From an uncultured Verrucomicrobiota bacterium (GTDB lineage: Bacteria > Verrucomicrobiota > Verrucomicrobiia > Limisphaerales > UBA1319), in NCBI GenBank assembly GCA_903845125.1, contig CAIMWS010000463.1, positions 1 to 64,000 on the forward strand: a DNA stretch of 64,000 nt. The letters are read 5' to 3'. Shown here piece by piece: positions 45,401 through 53,700 of this stretch; position 1 is the stretch's first letter, and each line of letters opens with the position of its first letter. The notes beneath the pieces are model-generated. The model searched no databases and was not told the DNA's origin. It saw nothing but the letters and a program-made list of their open reading frames with translations. The position numbers and the translations under genes were made by a program.

Positions 45401-46023
45401 GCTGCCATGAATCCCATTCGCGAACGCCCGACACCCAGCACAAATCCTATACCCTGGGCCGGCAACCGGCGGAGATCCAGCCGCCCCCCTGGACGGATGA
45501 TACGGTGAGCTATCCGCGCTACGTCCAGCCGGTGCTCGACAAATATTGCGGCAAATGCCACCAGGGCGAGGGCGAGGCGCGCAAGGTCCTGGATCTCGTC
45601 GAGCGGCCCAGCTCCCCCATCTTCACCGAGCCGTACCTGACGTTGATCGGCCGCCCGACCTGGGGCGCCCCTTACGAAATGCCCGCCAAGCCGGTGCCTG
45701 GTTTTGGCCTCGCCGGCTGCCTCCTGGTGGAGGCTTACAGCACCACCGATCCCAAGGCCTATGTGACACCACCCCCGATGACCTCCCTCTCCTACCGCAG
45801 CAAGCTCATCGACCTGGTCTCCAACGGCCAGCACTACGGCGTGAAAGTGGACCCGATCAGCCGGCAACGGCTGATCGTATGGGTGGATGCCATGTGCCCC
45901 TACCTGGGCGACGACGAGGTGCGCCAGATCCCGGACCCGGTCTTCCAGGGGGTGGACTGGCTGTCGGTGCGCCCCAAGATCGCCTCCGCCCCGCATATCA
46001 ACCGGCCCGGCCCGGTGGATTAA
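42424..46023 (+). CDS. HzsA-like secreted protein: LamG - PD40 propeller - two CXXCH haem sites
   Basis: A 1199-residue exported protein with a GTG start and signal peptide (MKTTLLTALLGAVLSGWAAA). Residues about 38-242 form a LamG domain (DGRWHHCAATFDGEWMRVYL). A helical region follows. Residues about 520-960 contain PD40/WD-like propeller repeats (DVSWDATKALFCFKP, DDRHIAFSTTRG, DLYLIS-like), as in the hydrazine synthase alpha-related family. Two c-type haem sites are CLGCH (991-995) and CGKCH (1042-1046). Anammox HzsA makes hydrazine, but distant relatives in Verrucomicrobiota and Planctomycetota have no known function. The LamG domain suggests sugar or surface binding. No other cytochrome is encoded nearby. 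TTGATG and TATAAC hexamers lie close to the GTG but place the start within the gene. Confidence 0.85.
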   Translation: MKTTLLTALLGAVLSGWAAAPESPNRQPAATTGEPVLTGVPLIAHWTFNEPESSLAIRDAARPGGLDAQANRAIPRCRGIHGGALNLRGDHALRASLATLGPELAGITFCAWTRPATLSGFREIFRQECDRRLLFSFQDGGDHLTLGLNIGGYLECDARIDPTRVVDGRWHHCAATFDGEWMRVYLDGAEVGSLQRPGRISLQNDAPGFIGSSGGGGEFFQGSLDDLRIYARALTPGQIGVLYQSGAEAAQRLAGELEQAVTQYFVPGNTFAESLAATRKKIAQNSSGLEADLAGIIQARLKSRFPEDHDHFTQWAGINLADYLGSAEAGLDVRLAARLMDLALEYKPLTEQQWKKQTEEERRQWARMDALKARFDQMAANAAGSQFSPAWIQLVLEAGGQIQFRPLQNEPVAPYIKPATPPLHRLSANEGRAQLEEDWLHQARHQLTYERITQEIQWARELANRLQSASDRPVDCAAERGALDTAEKQAAARSVPERALYFQVRQAKRGIMLKNPAVDFERILLVDMPFPQGSEWQHETRHRLGYMAVPGGRLLVLEGLRPDAPVRQIMPQEPLHGSFWRPDVSWDATKALFCFKPHNEKAFHLYEAGLDGSGLVQLTDGPYDDLDPVYLPDDRHIAFSTTRGHTYVRCMPPTSAFVLARCDRAGRDIYLISANNEPDYLPSVMNDGRLIYTRWEYTDKPLWRAQKLWTVNPDGTQVSTLWGNQSVWPDVVKDARAIPGSRRVMFTGSAHHNWFSGAVGILDPSQGFNFPKGIAKVTAELPWPECGNGPVDPVESPRYHASGAYAAYYSPYPLSERDFLVSAQRDGKFVLYLMDVEGNRELIYEGANQVLHAMPVKPRVKPPVMPDRVAWPTRQEPGTQPGVFYSTSVYQGAPEALRGQAKFLRIFSIDHKTYTYWYKRPYISTGPVVSAVQSEGVKRLLGTVPIAEDGSVSFKAPTGVALHFQLLDGEQRALQTMRSFVNLMPGESRGCLGCHESHSRTPDTQHKSYTLGRQPAEIQPPPWTDDTVSYPRYVQPVLDKYCGKCHQGEGEARKVLDLVERPSSPIFTEPYLTLIGRPTWGAPYEMPAKPVPGFGLAGCLLVEAYSTTDPKAYVTPPPMTSLSYRSKLIDLVSNGQHYGVKVDPISRQRLIVWVDAMCPYLGDDEVRQIPDPVFQGVDWLSVRPKIASAPHINRPGPVD

Positions 46024-46035
46024 AGCCACCCAAGT

Positions 46036-48033
46036 ATGAAACACGCCCCTTTGTTGGCGCTGCTGCTCCTGCCGGGCCTGGGGGCGGAGCACGCCACCGG
46101 CCAGTGCCTGCCGGTCGATTTTGGGCAGACCGCGCCCGGGTTCCAGGATGATTTCATCGGGAATGCCCGCAATCCCCATTGGGTGGCCAGCCTGGCCCAC
46201 CAGGAGGCCTATGTGCAAGCCAATGGCGTACTGCAGGTGGCAGTGCGCCGGGGGAATCCGAACCATCTGCTGTTCCAAGCCGATGGCTATGACGCCACGC
46301 GCCAGGAAGTGCTCGCCCGGGTGCGCTTGCGCCGTTTCGCCGGAGGCGCCAACGCCCGGGCGGGGATCGGCGTGGGAGTGGACCCGGAGACCAGCCAGGG
46401 CATCAACCTCCTGTTTGTCCAGTTTGAGACCGGCAGCCCTTACGCCCAGGGGACGTGGGGCCGCCAATTCAAGCTGATCGATGATGTCCGCGCCTGGGGG
46501 CCGCCCGGCCTGGCGGCCGGGTGGGAAACCAATACCTGGTATTGGCTGCGGTTGCGGCAAACCGGGGCCGGGACCGACCAGCCCAACGTCCTCGGCAAGG
46601 CGTGGCCCGCCGACGGCGCCTCGCCTGAACCATCCGCATGGCAGCTGTCCTGGTCGCGGCCAGCCCGCTCCGGCCTGGCGGGCATCCTGGGTGGCTCCGG
46701 GGCGGAATCGGATTTCGAGGTTGATTACTTCCTCCTCAAGGCCGACGGGTTGCCGCGGATCCGCCTCGGTCCGCAATTGCTGTTCTTCAAAGAGCCGGAA
46801 GACGTGGTCCTGCGTCCCGGCCAGGTGGCCACCTTCCAACTGGCGGCCAGCGGTTCAGGGGGCCGCTCCCACCAGTGGCAGTCCGCCCGGCCCGGCCCGG
46901 CGCCATTCCTGGATATCCCGGGGGCCACGGAGGCAAGCTATACGACCGTCCCCCTCCAAGCCGCGGATCACGGCACGCGTTACCGCTGCCTGGTGACCGT
47001 GGAAAGCGGGCGCGTGGCCACCCGGGCCGCCACGGTGACCGTGGATGCCCAACCGCCCCAACTGGTTTCCGCCCGGACGCTGGGCCGTTCCCAACAGGTC
47101 ACGGTGGTTTTCGATGAGCCCGTGTTTGGCGATCCGGGCATACCCGGTGGCCTGGGCCGCTTCAGCCTCGCCCCCGGCATCCAAGTGCTGGGGATTTCTC
47201 CCGGCCGCCAGCCCGGGATCCTGGAATTGGCCACCAGTCCCCTCCCGGCGGGGGCCACCCACACGTTGACGGTGAGCGGCCTCCGGGATTGCGCAGGCAA
47301 CGAGATCGCGCCGGATTCGCGCATCGCCATCGATCCATCCGTGGAGGTGCCGGAGGATTACGGAACCGTGGTGGCCGGTTACCAGGATGATTTCGAAGCC
47401 CCCCAACTGGCGGCTGGCTGGCGGGCCATCCCGGCGGGCAGCGTGGCCCTCGAGCAGGCGGAAGGGCGGCTCAAACTCCGGCCCGTGGGCAGCGTCGCAG
47501 GCCACGTGGCCTATCAAGGGGCCGCTTATGACGCGGTGGAGCAGGAGGTGCTCGCGCGGGTGCGCCTGGCGGGAAGCTCCGGTTCTCCAGCCCGCGCCGG
47601 CGCCAGCGTGGGCGTGGATCCCGCCTCCGGGGAAGGCCTCAACCTTTCCTTCCGTGAGCACGATCAAGCCGGGATTTTCGGCCGCCAATTCGGCCTGGTG
47701 GATGACCGCCTGGCCTGGGGCCCCCCGGTGGCCGATCTACCCTGGGAAGCCGGAGCCTGGTATTGGCTGCGGGTGCGCCAGACCCGCGGGGCCACCGCGG
47801 ACACCGCTGTGCTTTCCGCCAAAGCCTGGCCCGCCGACGGCCTGGTGCGTGAACCGTCTGAATGGCAGGCGGTATGGAAGCACTCCGGCCGCGCGGGGCT
47901 GGCCGGCCTGCTGGGACCGAACGCCGCGGCCGCCGCCGGGCTGGAGGTGGATTACCTGCTGATCAAGGCGCGAGGCCTGCCGTCCATCAAAGTTGCCCCG
48001 CACGCGTTTTCCCTCGTTCCAGAACGTCGTTAA
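46036..48033 (+). CDS. Secreted tandem beta-sandwich / Ig-like protein
   Basis: A 665-residue protein with a signal peptide (MKHAPLLALLLLPGLGAEHATG). It has two homologous concanavalin-like modules of about 200 residues, at 30-245 and 445-650. Both begin with GFQDDF or GYQDDF and share EVLARVRL, ARAGxxVGVDP, WGRQF/FGRQF, AWYWLRxRQT and AKAWPADG. Between them lie an Ig-like domain (about 250-335) and an SbsA-like Ig domain (about 340-435; VVFDEPVFG). No catalytic residues can be named. The second module ends abruptly after LPSIKVAPHAF. It lies 12 bp after the HzsA-like gene and 30 bp before the GH38-like gene, so it probably belongs to the same operon. It may be a carbohydrate-binding or adhesion protein. 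Confidence 0.75.
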   Translation: MKHAPLLALLLLPGLGAEHATGQCLPVDFGQTAPGFQDDFIGNARNPHWVASLAHQEAYVQANGVLQVAVRRGNPNHLLFQADGYDATRQEVLARVRLRRFAGGANARAGIGVGVDPETSQGINLLFVQFETGSPYAQGTWGRQFKLIDDVRAWGPPGLAAGWETNTWYWLRLRQTGAGTDQPNVLGKAWPADGASPEPSAWQLSWSRPARSGLAGILGGSGAESDFEVDYFLLKADGLPRIRLGPQLLFFKEPEDVVLRPGQVATFQLAASGSGGRSHQWQSARPGPAPFLDIPGATEASYTTVPLQAADHGTRYRCLVTVESGRVATRAATVTVDAQPPQLVSARTLGRSQQVTVVFDEPVFGDPGIPGGLGRFSLAPGIQVLGISPGRQPGILELATSPLPAGATHTLTVSGLRDCAGNEIAPDSRIAIDPSVEVPEDYGTVVAGYQDDFEAPQLAAGWRAIPAGSVALEQAEGRLKLRPVGSVAGHVAYQGAAYDAVEQEVLARVRLAGSSGSPARAGASVGVDPASGEGLNLSFREHDQAGIFGRQFGLVDDRLAWGPPVADLPWEAGAWYWLRVRQTRGATADTAVLSAKAWPADGLVREPSEWQAVWKHSGRAGLAGLLGPNAAAAAGLEVDYLLIKARGLPSIKVAPHAFSLVPERR

Positions 48034-48063
48034 GCCGGTGGTGCCCACCGAATATTTGTTGCC

Positions 48064-50709
48064 ATGAAAAATGCGAATCACTTGTTTGGCCGCCGCCAAT
48101 TCCTCCGCACCGCCTGCCTGGGGGCCGCCGGAGCCGCCGGAGCCGCCTGGCAGCTGGCCGCCGCCGGGGAAAGCCCGGCCGCCGGGGGCGTCTGCGTCAC
48201 CCTCTGCAACCATTGGAGCTACCTCGGCATTGGCTGGCAGCTGGGGATCGAATCGGTCGTGTTGTCCGCCACGGATGCGATGGAAATGGCCGACCGTCCG
48301 CCGGGAGTCAAAACGTGCATCAACCTGGACGCCCGGGCTTGCGAGTTTCTGGCTGAGAAATTCCCCGAGGTGGCGGCCCGCTTCAAAAAATACCTGGCGG
48401 CCGGAAAGGTGGAATTGATCGGTGGCACCTATGGCCAGCCCATGGGCACCACCATCAGCGGGGAGTCCAACATCCGCCAGATCGTGGCGGGACGGGAGAC
48501 CATCCTGAAAGCGCTGGATTACGAGCTGGCCACCTTCCTGGAGGAGGAGGAATTCAGCCACCCGCAGCTGCCCCAGCTGGTGGTGGGCGCGGGCTTCAAG
48601 TATGCGAGCCTGGCGCAATTGGACACCTGGGGCCGGGCGGGCATACCGGTCATCGAGGTGAATGCCTTGCACTGGCAGGGGCTGGACGGCACAACGATCC
48701 CCAGCACCCCGCGGAATCCGCTTTTTGGCTACAATCCGGACCTCAAGCAACTGGCCGCGCTGCCGGCCTTTGCGCGGCTCCAGCGCCTGGGCAAACCGCT
48801 GCTGTTCACCTGGGCTGAATTTGGCTGGGAGTCCCCGGAGACTCCCTCCTACCTGACCGCCCCGGAAAGCTACCGGAAGCTGGCGGCGGAGATGCCCGTG
48901 GAGTTCGTGACCCTCAAGGAATACATGGACAAGTATGGCGCCCGCCCCCGGGAGACGGCCTATTTGAACATGGATTCCTGGCACAAATCGCTCACCTGGG
49001 GCATCGGCGGCGACCAACTGCGCATCCTGGACCGCCAGGTGGAAGGCCTGCTGCTGGCGGCCGAGCGTTTTGACGCGGTGGCGTCCGCCCTGGGGTCCCA
49101 GCCCCACACGCCCCAGCTGGGCAAGGCGTGGAAAAATCTCCTGGCCTCCCAGAGCCACGATGTGGGCCTCTGCGAATACTCCCGCTGGCAGGGCGACCGG
49201 ATGGCCCCGCTGGACCGGGTCGAGGATCTGCACAATTTCACCTGGGGCGCCCTGGGCTACCAGCATCTGGATGCCGCCCAAGCCCAGGGCCGCGAGGTGC
49301 TGGACGCCGCGCTGGGCAGCCTCGCCGGGCGGATTGGATCGGCGCCCACGGCGCCAGGCCCGTGGACGATTACGGTCTTTAATCCCAGCGGCTGGACCCG
49401 CAGCGAGGTGGCCTTGACGGGCCGGATTTACCCCATCCCGCCCAACACGCGGGGTTTGGTGATAAAGAATGCCGCCGGCCAAACCCTCCCCTCCCAGGTG
49501 ATCAAGCGGGAGACCGATGCCGCGGGCCACCTGGAGATGGCGGAACTGGCTTTTATGGCGGACCAAGTCCCCAGCGTGGGCTACCGGACCTTTTACCTTA
49601 CGCCCACCGCTTCGGCGGAACCTCCCGCCGCCACCGGCCTGCGCGTCGACGAAGCCGGCTGGGGCCTGGAAAACGAACACCTCAAACTGCGGCTGGATCC
49701 GAAGACCGGCGCGGTGGGCAGCCTGGTGGATAAAAAATCAGGGCGGGAAATGCTGGCCGGCGCCGCGGGCGCGTTCCCGATCTTCAAAGGCCGGCCCAAT
49801 CCGGATTATCCCCTGCGCAGCATTTTCGGCTCGAAGAACGTGGCGATCCCCGCTTTTTACGACAGCGCGCAATCCCAGGCGGAAATCCAATGGCTGGAAA
49901 AAGGCCCCCTCCGCGCCCGGATCCGGGCGCGCCACCATTGGCCGCTGTTGAAATTCGAGACCCACATCACCCTGACCGCCGGGAGCCGCCAGGTGGAAGT
50001 CGTGAGCCGGGTGCTGGCGGAAGTGCCGCCCGCCACGGACACCAGCCCGCCGGATATCCAGGAAGGCTACTGGCTTTCCTGCAAACCCGGGTTCCAGCCG
50101 GCGACGGTCTGGCGCGATTTCCCCTTTGGGATAGAACCCACCATCCACGCCAAGTTCCACGGACTGACCTTGGTGGATTTGGCGGCCCGGGATTTCGGTT
50201 TGCTGGTCTTGCACGCCGGCACGCAATACTTCCGGCAGGAAAAGGAGGGAGCGATCGCCAACCTGCTGATGCGCGAATGGGAATCTTTTTGGACTGGCGA
50301 ATATGGCTGGCCGCGCTACGCCGAATACCGCCACGCCCTGCTGCCGCACGGCGCGGATTTCACCCATGCCGACCGCCTCCGGGCCGCGGCCCAGTTTGGC
50401 CAGGGGCTCCTCAGCGTGGTGGGCCAGCCGCACCCTGGGGATCTGCCGCTGGACAAGAGCTTCCTATCGGTCACCCCCGCCCATGCCCTGTTATCCGCGT
50501 TCCGCCGCCGGGAAGGGAAAGGTTATGAATTGCGCGTGGTGGAAACCGATGGCCGGGAAGGCGCTGTTTCCGCCAGCCTGGCGCTCCCGTGGGCCTCGGC
50601 GGTGGAAACCGATCTGCTGGGCAACCAGACGGGAACCGTGGAACGCCGCGGCAGCCAGCTTGAATTCCGCCTCCCGCCCTGGAAGGTGAAGACCTTTTCG
50701 GTGGCGTAA
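48064..50709 (+). CDS. Tat-exported GH38-like protein with degenerate active site
   Basis: An 881-residue protein. The N-terminus is a twin-arginine signal (GRRQFLRTACLGAAG). Similarity to GH38 alpha-mannosidases is seen in ISGESNIRQIVAGRETI (131-147, canonical SGESLVRQ), in the helix containing ASQSHDV (canonical HDxxPGT) and in the large C-terminal beta domain. The expected first zinc motif HxHxDxxW is not seen (here CNHWSYLGIGW). The nucleophile motif PDSFG appears as EEEEFSHPQ, so a Glu would replace Asp or the site is inactive. It is third in the operon starting at 42424 and 20 bp before a GH2-like gene. Confidence 0.72.
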   Translation: MKNANHLFGRRQFLRTACLGAAGAAGAAWQLAAAGESPAAGGVCVTLCNHWSYLGIGWQLGIESVVLSATDAMEMADRPPGVKTCINLDARACEFLAEKFPEVAARFKKYLAAGKVELIGGTYGQPMGTTISGESNIRQIVAGRETILKALDYELATFLEEEEFSHPQLPQLVVGAGFKYASLAQLDTWGRAGIPVIEVNALHWQGLDGTTIPSTPRNPLFGYNPDLKQLAALPAFARLQRLGKPLLFTWAEFGWESPETPSYLTAPESYRKLAAEMPVEFVTLKEYMDKYGARPRETAYLNMDSWHKSLTWGIGGDQLRILDRQVEGLLLAAERFDAVASALGSQPHTPQLGKAWKNLLASQSHDVGLCEYSRWQGDRMAPLDRVEDLHNFTWGALGYQHLDAAQAQGREVLDAALGSLAGRIGSAPTAPGPWTITVFNPSGWTRSEVALTGRIYPIPPNTRGLVIKNAAGQTLPSQVIKRETDAAGHLEMAELAFMADQVPSVGYRTFYLTPTASAEPPAATGLRVDEAGWGLENEHLKLRLDPKTGAVGSLVDKKSGREMLAGAAGAFPIFKGRPNPDYPLRSIFGSKNVAIPAFYDSAQSQAEIQWLEKGPLRARIRARHHWPLLKFETHITLTAGSRQVEVVSRVLAEVPPATDTSPPDIQEGYWLSCKPGFQPATVWRDFPFGIEPTIHAKFHGLTLVDLAARDFGLLVLHAGTQYFRQEKEGAIANLLMREWESFWTGEYGWPRYAEYRHALLPHGADFTHADRLRAAAQFGQGLLSVVGQPHPGDLPLDKSFLSVTPAHALLSAFRRREGKGYELRVVETDGREGAVSASLALPWASAVETDLLGNQTGTVERRGSQLEFRLPPWKVKTFSVA

Positions 50710-50729
50710 TCCCACAGCAGGAGCCGACC

Positions 50730-53700
50730 ATGATCCAACTGATTAGCGCGGTGGTTTCCCAACGATGGCTCGGCTGGCTGTTGCCCGCGTGGGTGGCGGC
50801 CCTGCCGGCCATGGCCGGCGAGGTGGCCCCAACCGCGGCCCCCCTGCCGCCCGGAGTGCAGGCCGTCTGGGACCTGGCCAAGGCTTATCGCGAAACCACG
50901 CCGTCCCGGGAGCGCATTTGCCTGAATGGGCTGTGGCAATGGCAGCCCGCGGAGGCCCAGGCCAGCCAGCCGCCGCCGGACCATTGGGGCTATTTCAAGG
51001 TGCCGGGCTGCTGGCCGGGCATCACCGATTACCTGCAGAAGGACTGCCAGACCCTGTTCCCCCACCCCGCCTGGGCGGGACGCAAACCGGGAGGGGTCAC
51101 CTCCGCCTGGTACCAGCGGGAGCTGGCCATCCCCGGCGGCTGGGAGGGGCGCCGGATCCTGCTGGCCGTCGAATATTTGAACTCCCACGCCGAGGTGTTC
51201 CTGGATGGCCGGCGCGCGGGCGAAATCCATTTTCCTGGCGGCGAGCTGGATATCACCCCCGCCTGCCGGCCCGGTGGCCGGCACCGTTTGACCCTGTGCG
51301 TCACCGCCCTGCCGCTGAAAGGGGTGCTGCTATCGTACACCGACAGCGCTTCCGCCCGCGAGGTGCGGGGCGCCGTGGCCCGGCGGGGATTGTGCGGGGA
51401 CGTCTTCCTGGCCAGCCGGCCGGCGGGACCGCGGCTGGGCGAGCTGCAGGTAAGCACCTCGGTGCGCCGGCGGGAGATCTCCCTCAACGCGGCGGTGGAA
51501 GGCCTGGCCGCGAACCAGCCCTGTCGCCTGGCCGTGCGGATCCTGGAGGACGGGCGAACCATTCAATCCTTCACCAGCCCGCCATACGAGCCGGACCGCC
51601 GGGCGGGGGGGCGGCTGGAGTTGGTGGAGAAATGGCTGCCGGAGCGGCTCTGGGACATCCACACCCCGCACCACACCCTGGAACTGGAGGTCTCCCTGCT
51701 CGACGACGCCGGCAACCTCCTGGACACCGCCGCGCGGCAGCGGTTCGGATTCCGCGAGTTTTGGATCGACGGGCGCGACTTTTACCTGAACGGCTCCCGC
51801 ATTTTCCTCTCGGCTGTCCCGCTGGACAACGCCCAGGTGGGCGCCGCCCTGGCCACTTACGCCGCCGCCTGCGAAAGCCTGCAGCGCCTGAAAAGTTTCG
51901 GCATCAACTTTGTCTATACCCACAACTACGGTTGTGAGCCGGGCAGCCACCTCGGGTTCGAGGAAATCCTCCGGGCGGCCGATGACACCGGGATGCTGGT
52001 GGCATTTTCCATGCCGCATTTCAGCCACTACGAGTGGCCCTCCCCGGCGGCAGACGGCACCAATGGCTACGCGCGACACGCGGCCTTTTACGCCCGGGCG
52101 GCGCAAAACCATCCCTCGGTGGTCCTGTATTCGATGAGCCACAACGCCACCGGCTACAACGAGGACATGAACCCCGACCTGATCGACGGCATCCACGAGG
52201 TGCGCGACACCTGGGCCGCCCGGAACGTCAAGCTCGCCTTGCGCGCGGAGGCGATTGTGAACCGGCTGGATCCCCGCCGTGTGGTTTACCACCATGCCTC
52301 GGGCAACCTCGGGACGCTCCACGCCATCAATTTCTATCCGAACTTCGTCCCCATCCAGGAATTGTCCGACTGGTTCGAGCATTGGTCCACCGAGGGGGTG
52401 AAGCCGGTCTTCACCTGCGAATACGGCGCCCCGTTCAGCTGGGACTGGACGATGTACCGCGGCTGGTTCCGCGGCCAGCGCGAATTTGGCAGCGCCAAGG
52501 TTCCGTGGGAATTGTGCGTGCCGGAGTGGAATGCCCAGTTCAGCGGCGACGAGGCTTTCCAGCTCAGCGAGCCGGTCCGGGCCAACCTGCGGTGGGAAGC
52601 GCGGCAATACGCCGCCGGCAACCTCTGGCACCGCTGGGATTATCCCTACCCCGTGGACTCCATCCGTTTCGACGAACGCTACCCGGTGTTTGCCCGCTAT
52701 ATCACGGACAATTGGCGCGCCTTCCGCGGCTGGGAAGTCTCCGCCAATTCGCCTTGGGAACACGGCCATTTCTGGAAGCTGCGCGAGGGTGTGGACCGGC
52801 GCCGCCGGGAACTGCCGGTGGATTGGGAAAACCTCCAGCGGCCGGGCTTCAGCCCCGATTACCTCGATCAACGCTACGAGCGGATGGACCTGGCTTTCGA
52901 GCGGGCCGACTGGATCCCGACCCCCGCCGCCGAGGCGCTGCTGCGCAACAACGGCCCCCGGCTGGCCTGGATCGGCGGCCCGCCGGACCGCTTCACCAGC
53001 CAGGCGCACAATTTCCGGCCAGGCGAAACCGTCATCAAACAGCTCATCCTCATCAACAATTCCCGCACCCCGGCCACCTGCGACTGCCGCTGGACGCTCG
53101 CCCTGCCGCAACCGGTCACCGGCCGGCAGCAGATCCAGGTGGCCACCGGCCGGCAGGAGCGCGTGCCGCTGCGTTTCACGCTGCCCGCCACCCTGCCCCC
53201 CGGCAGCTACGAGCTCCGGGCCGGATTCCAGTTCGCCTCCGGAGAACACCAGGAGGACTCGTTCACCATCGACATCCTCCCGCCGCCGGCCGCGCCGCCG
53301 CCGGCCGCCGGCCGGATCGCGCTGTTCGATCCACGCGGGGAAACCGCCGCGTGGCTCAAGGGCCTGGGCATTCCGTTCCAATCCGTTTCAGAGGTCAGCG
53401 GTCTGGCGGCCGGCGATCTGCTGATCGTGGGCAAAGCCGCGCTCTCCGCCACCGGCCCGGCGCCGGATCTGCGGGCCGTGCGCCAGGGCTTGAAGGTGAT
53501 CCTGTTCGAGCAGACCGCCGAAGCCCTGGAAAAACGGCTCGGCTTCCGCGTGCAGGAATACGGCCTGCGCCAGGTGTTCCCCCGCGTGCCGGATCACCCG
53601 GCCCTGGCGGGCCTCACCGCCGCCCGGCTGCGGGATTGGCGGGGTGCGGCCACCCTCGTGCCCCCGCGCCTGGCCTATGAATCAAGGCCGCGCCAAGGCC

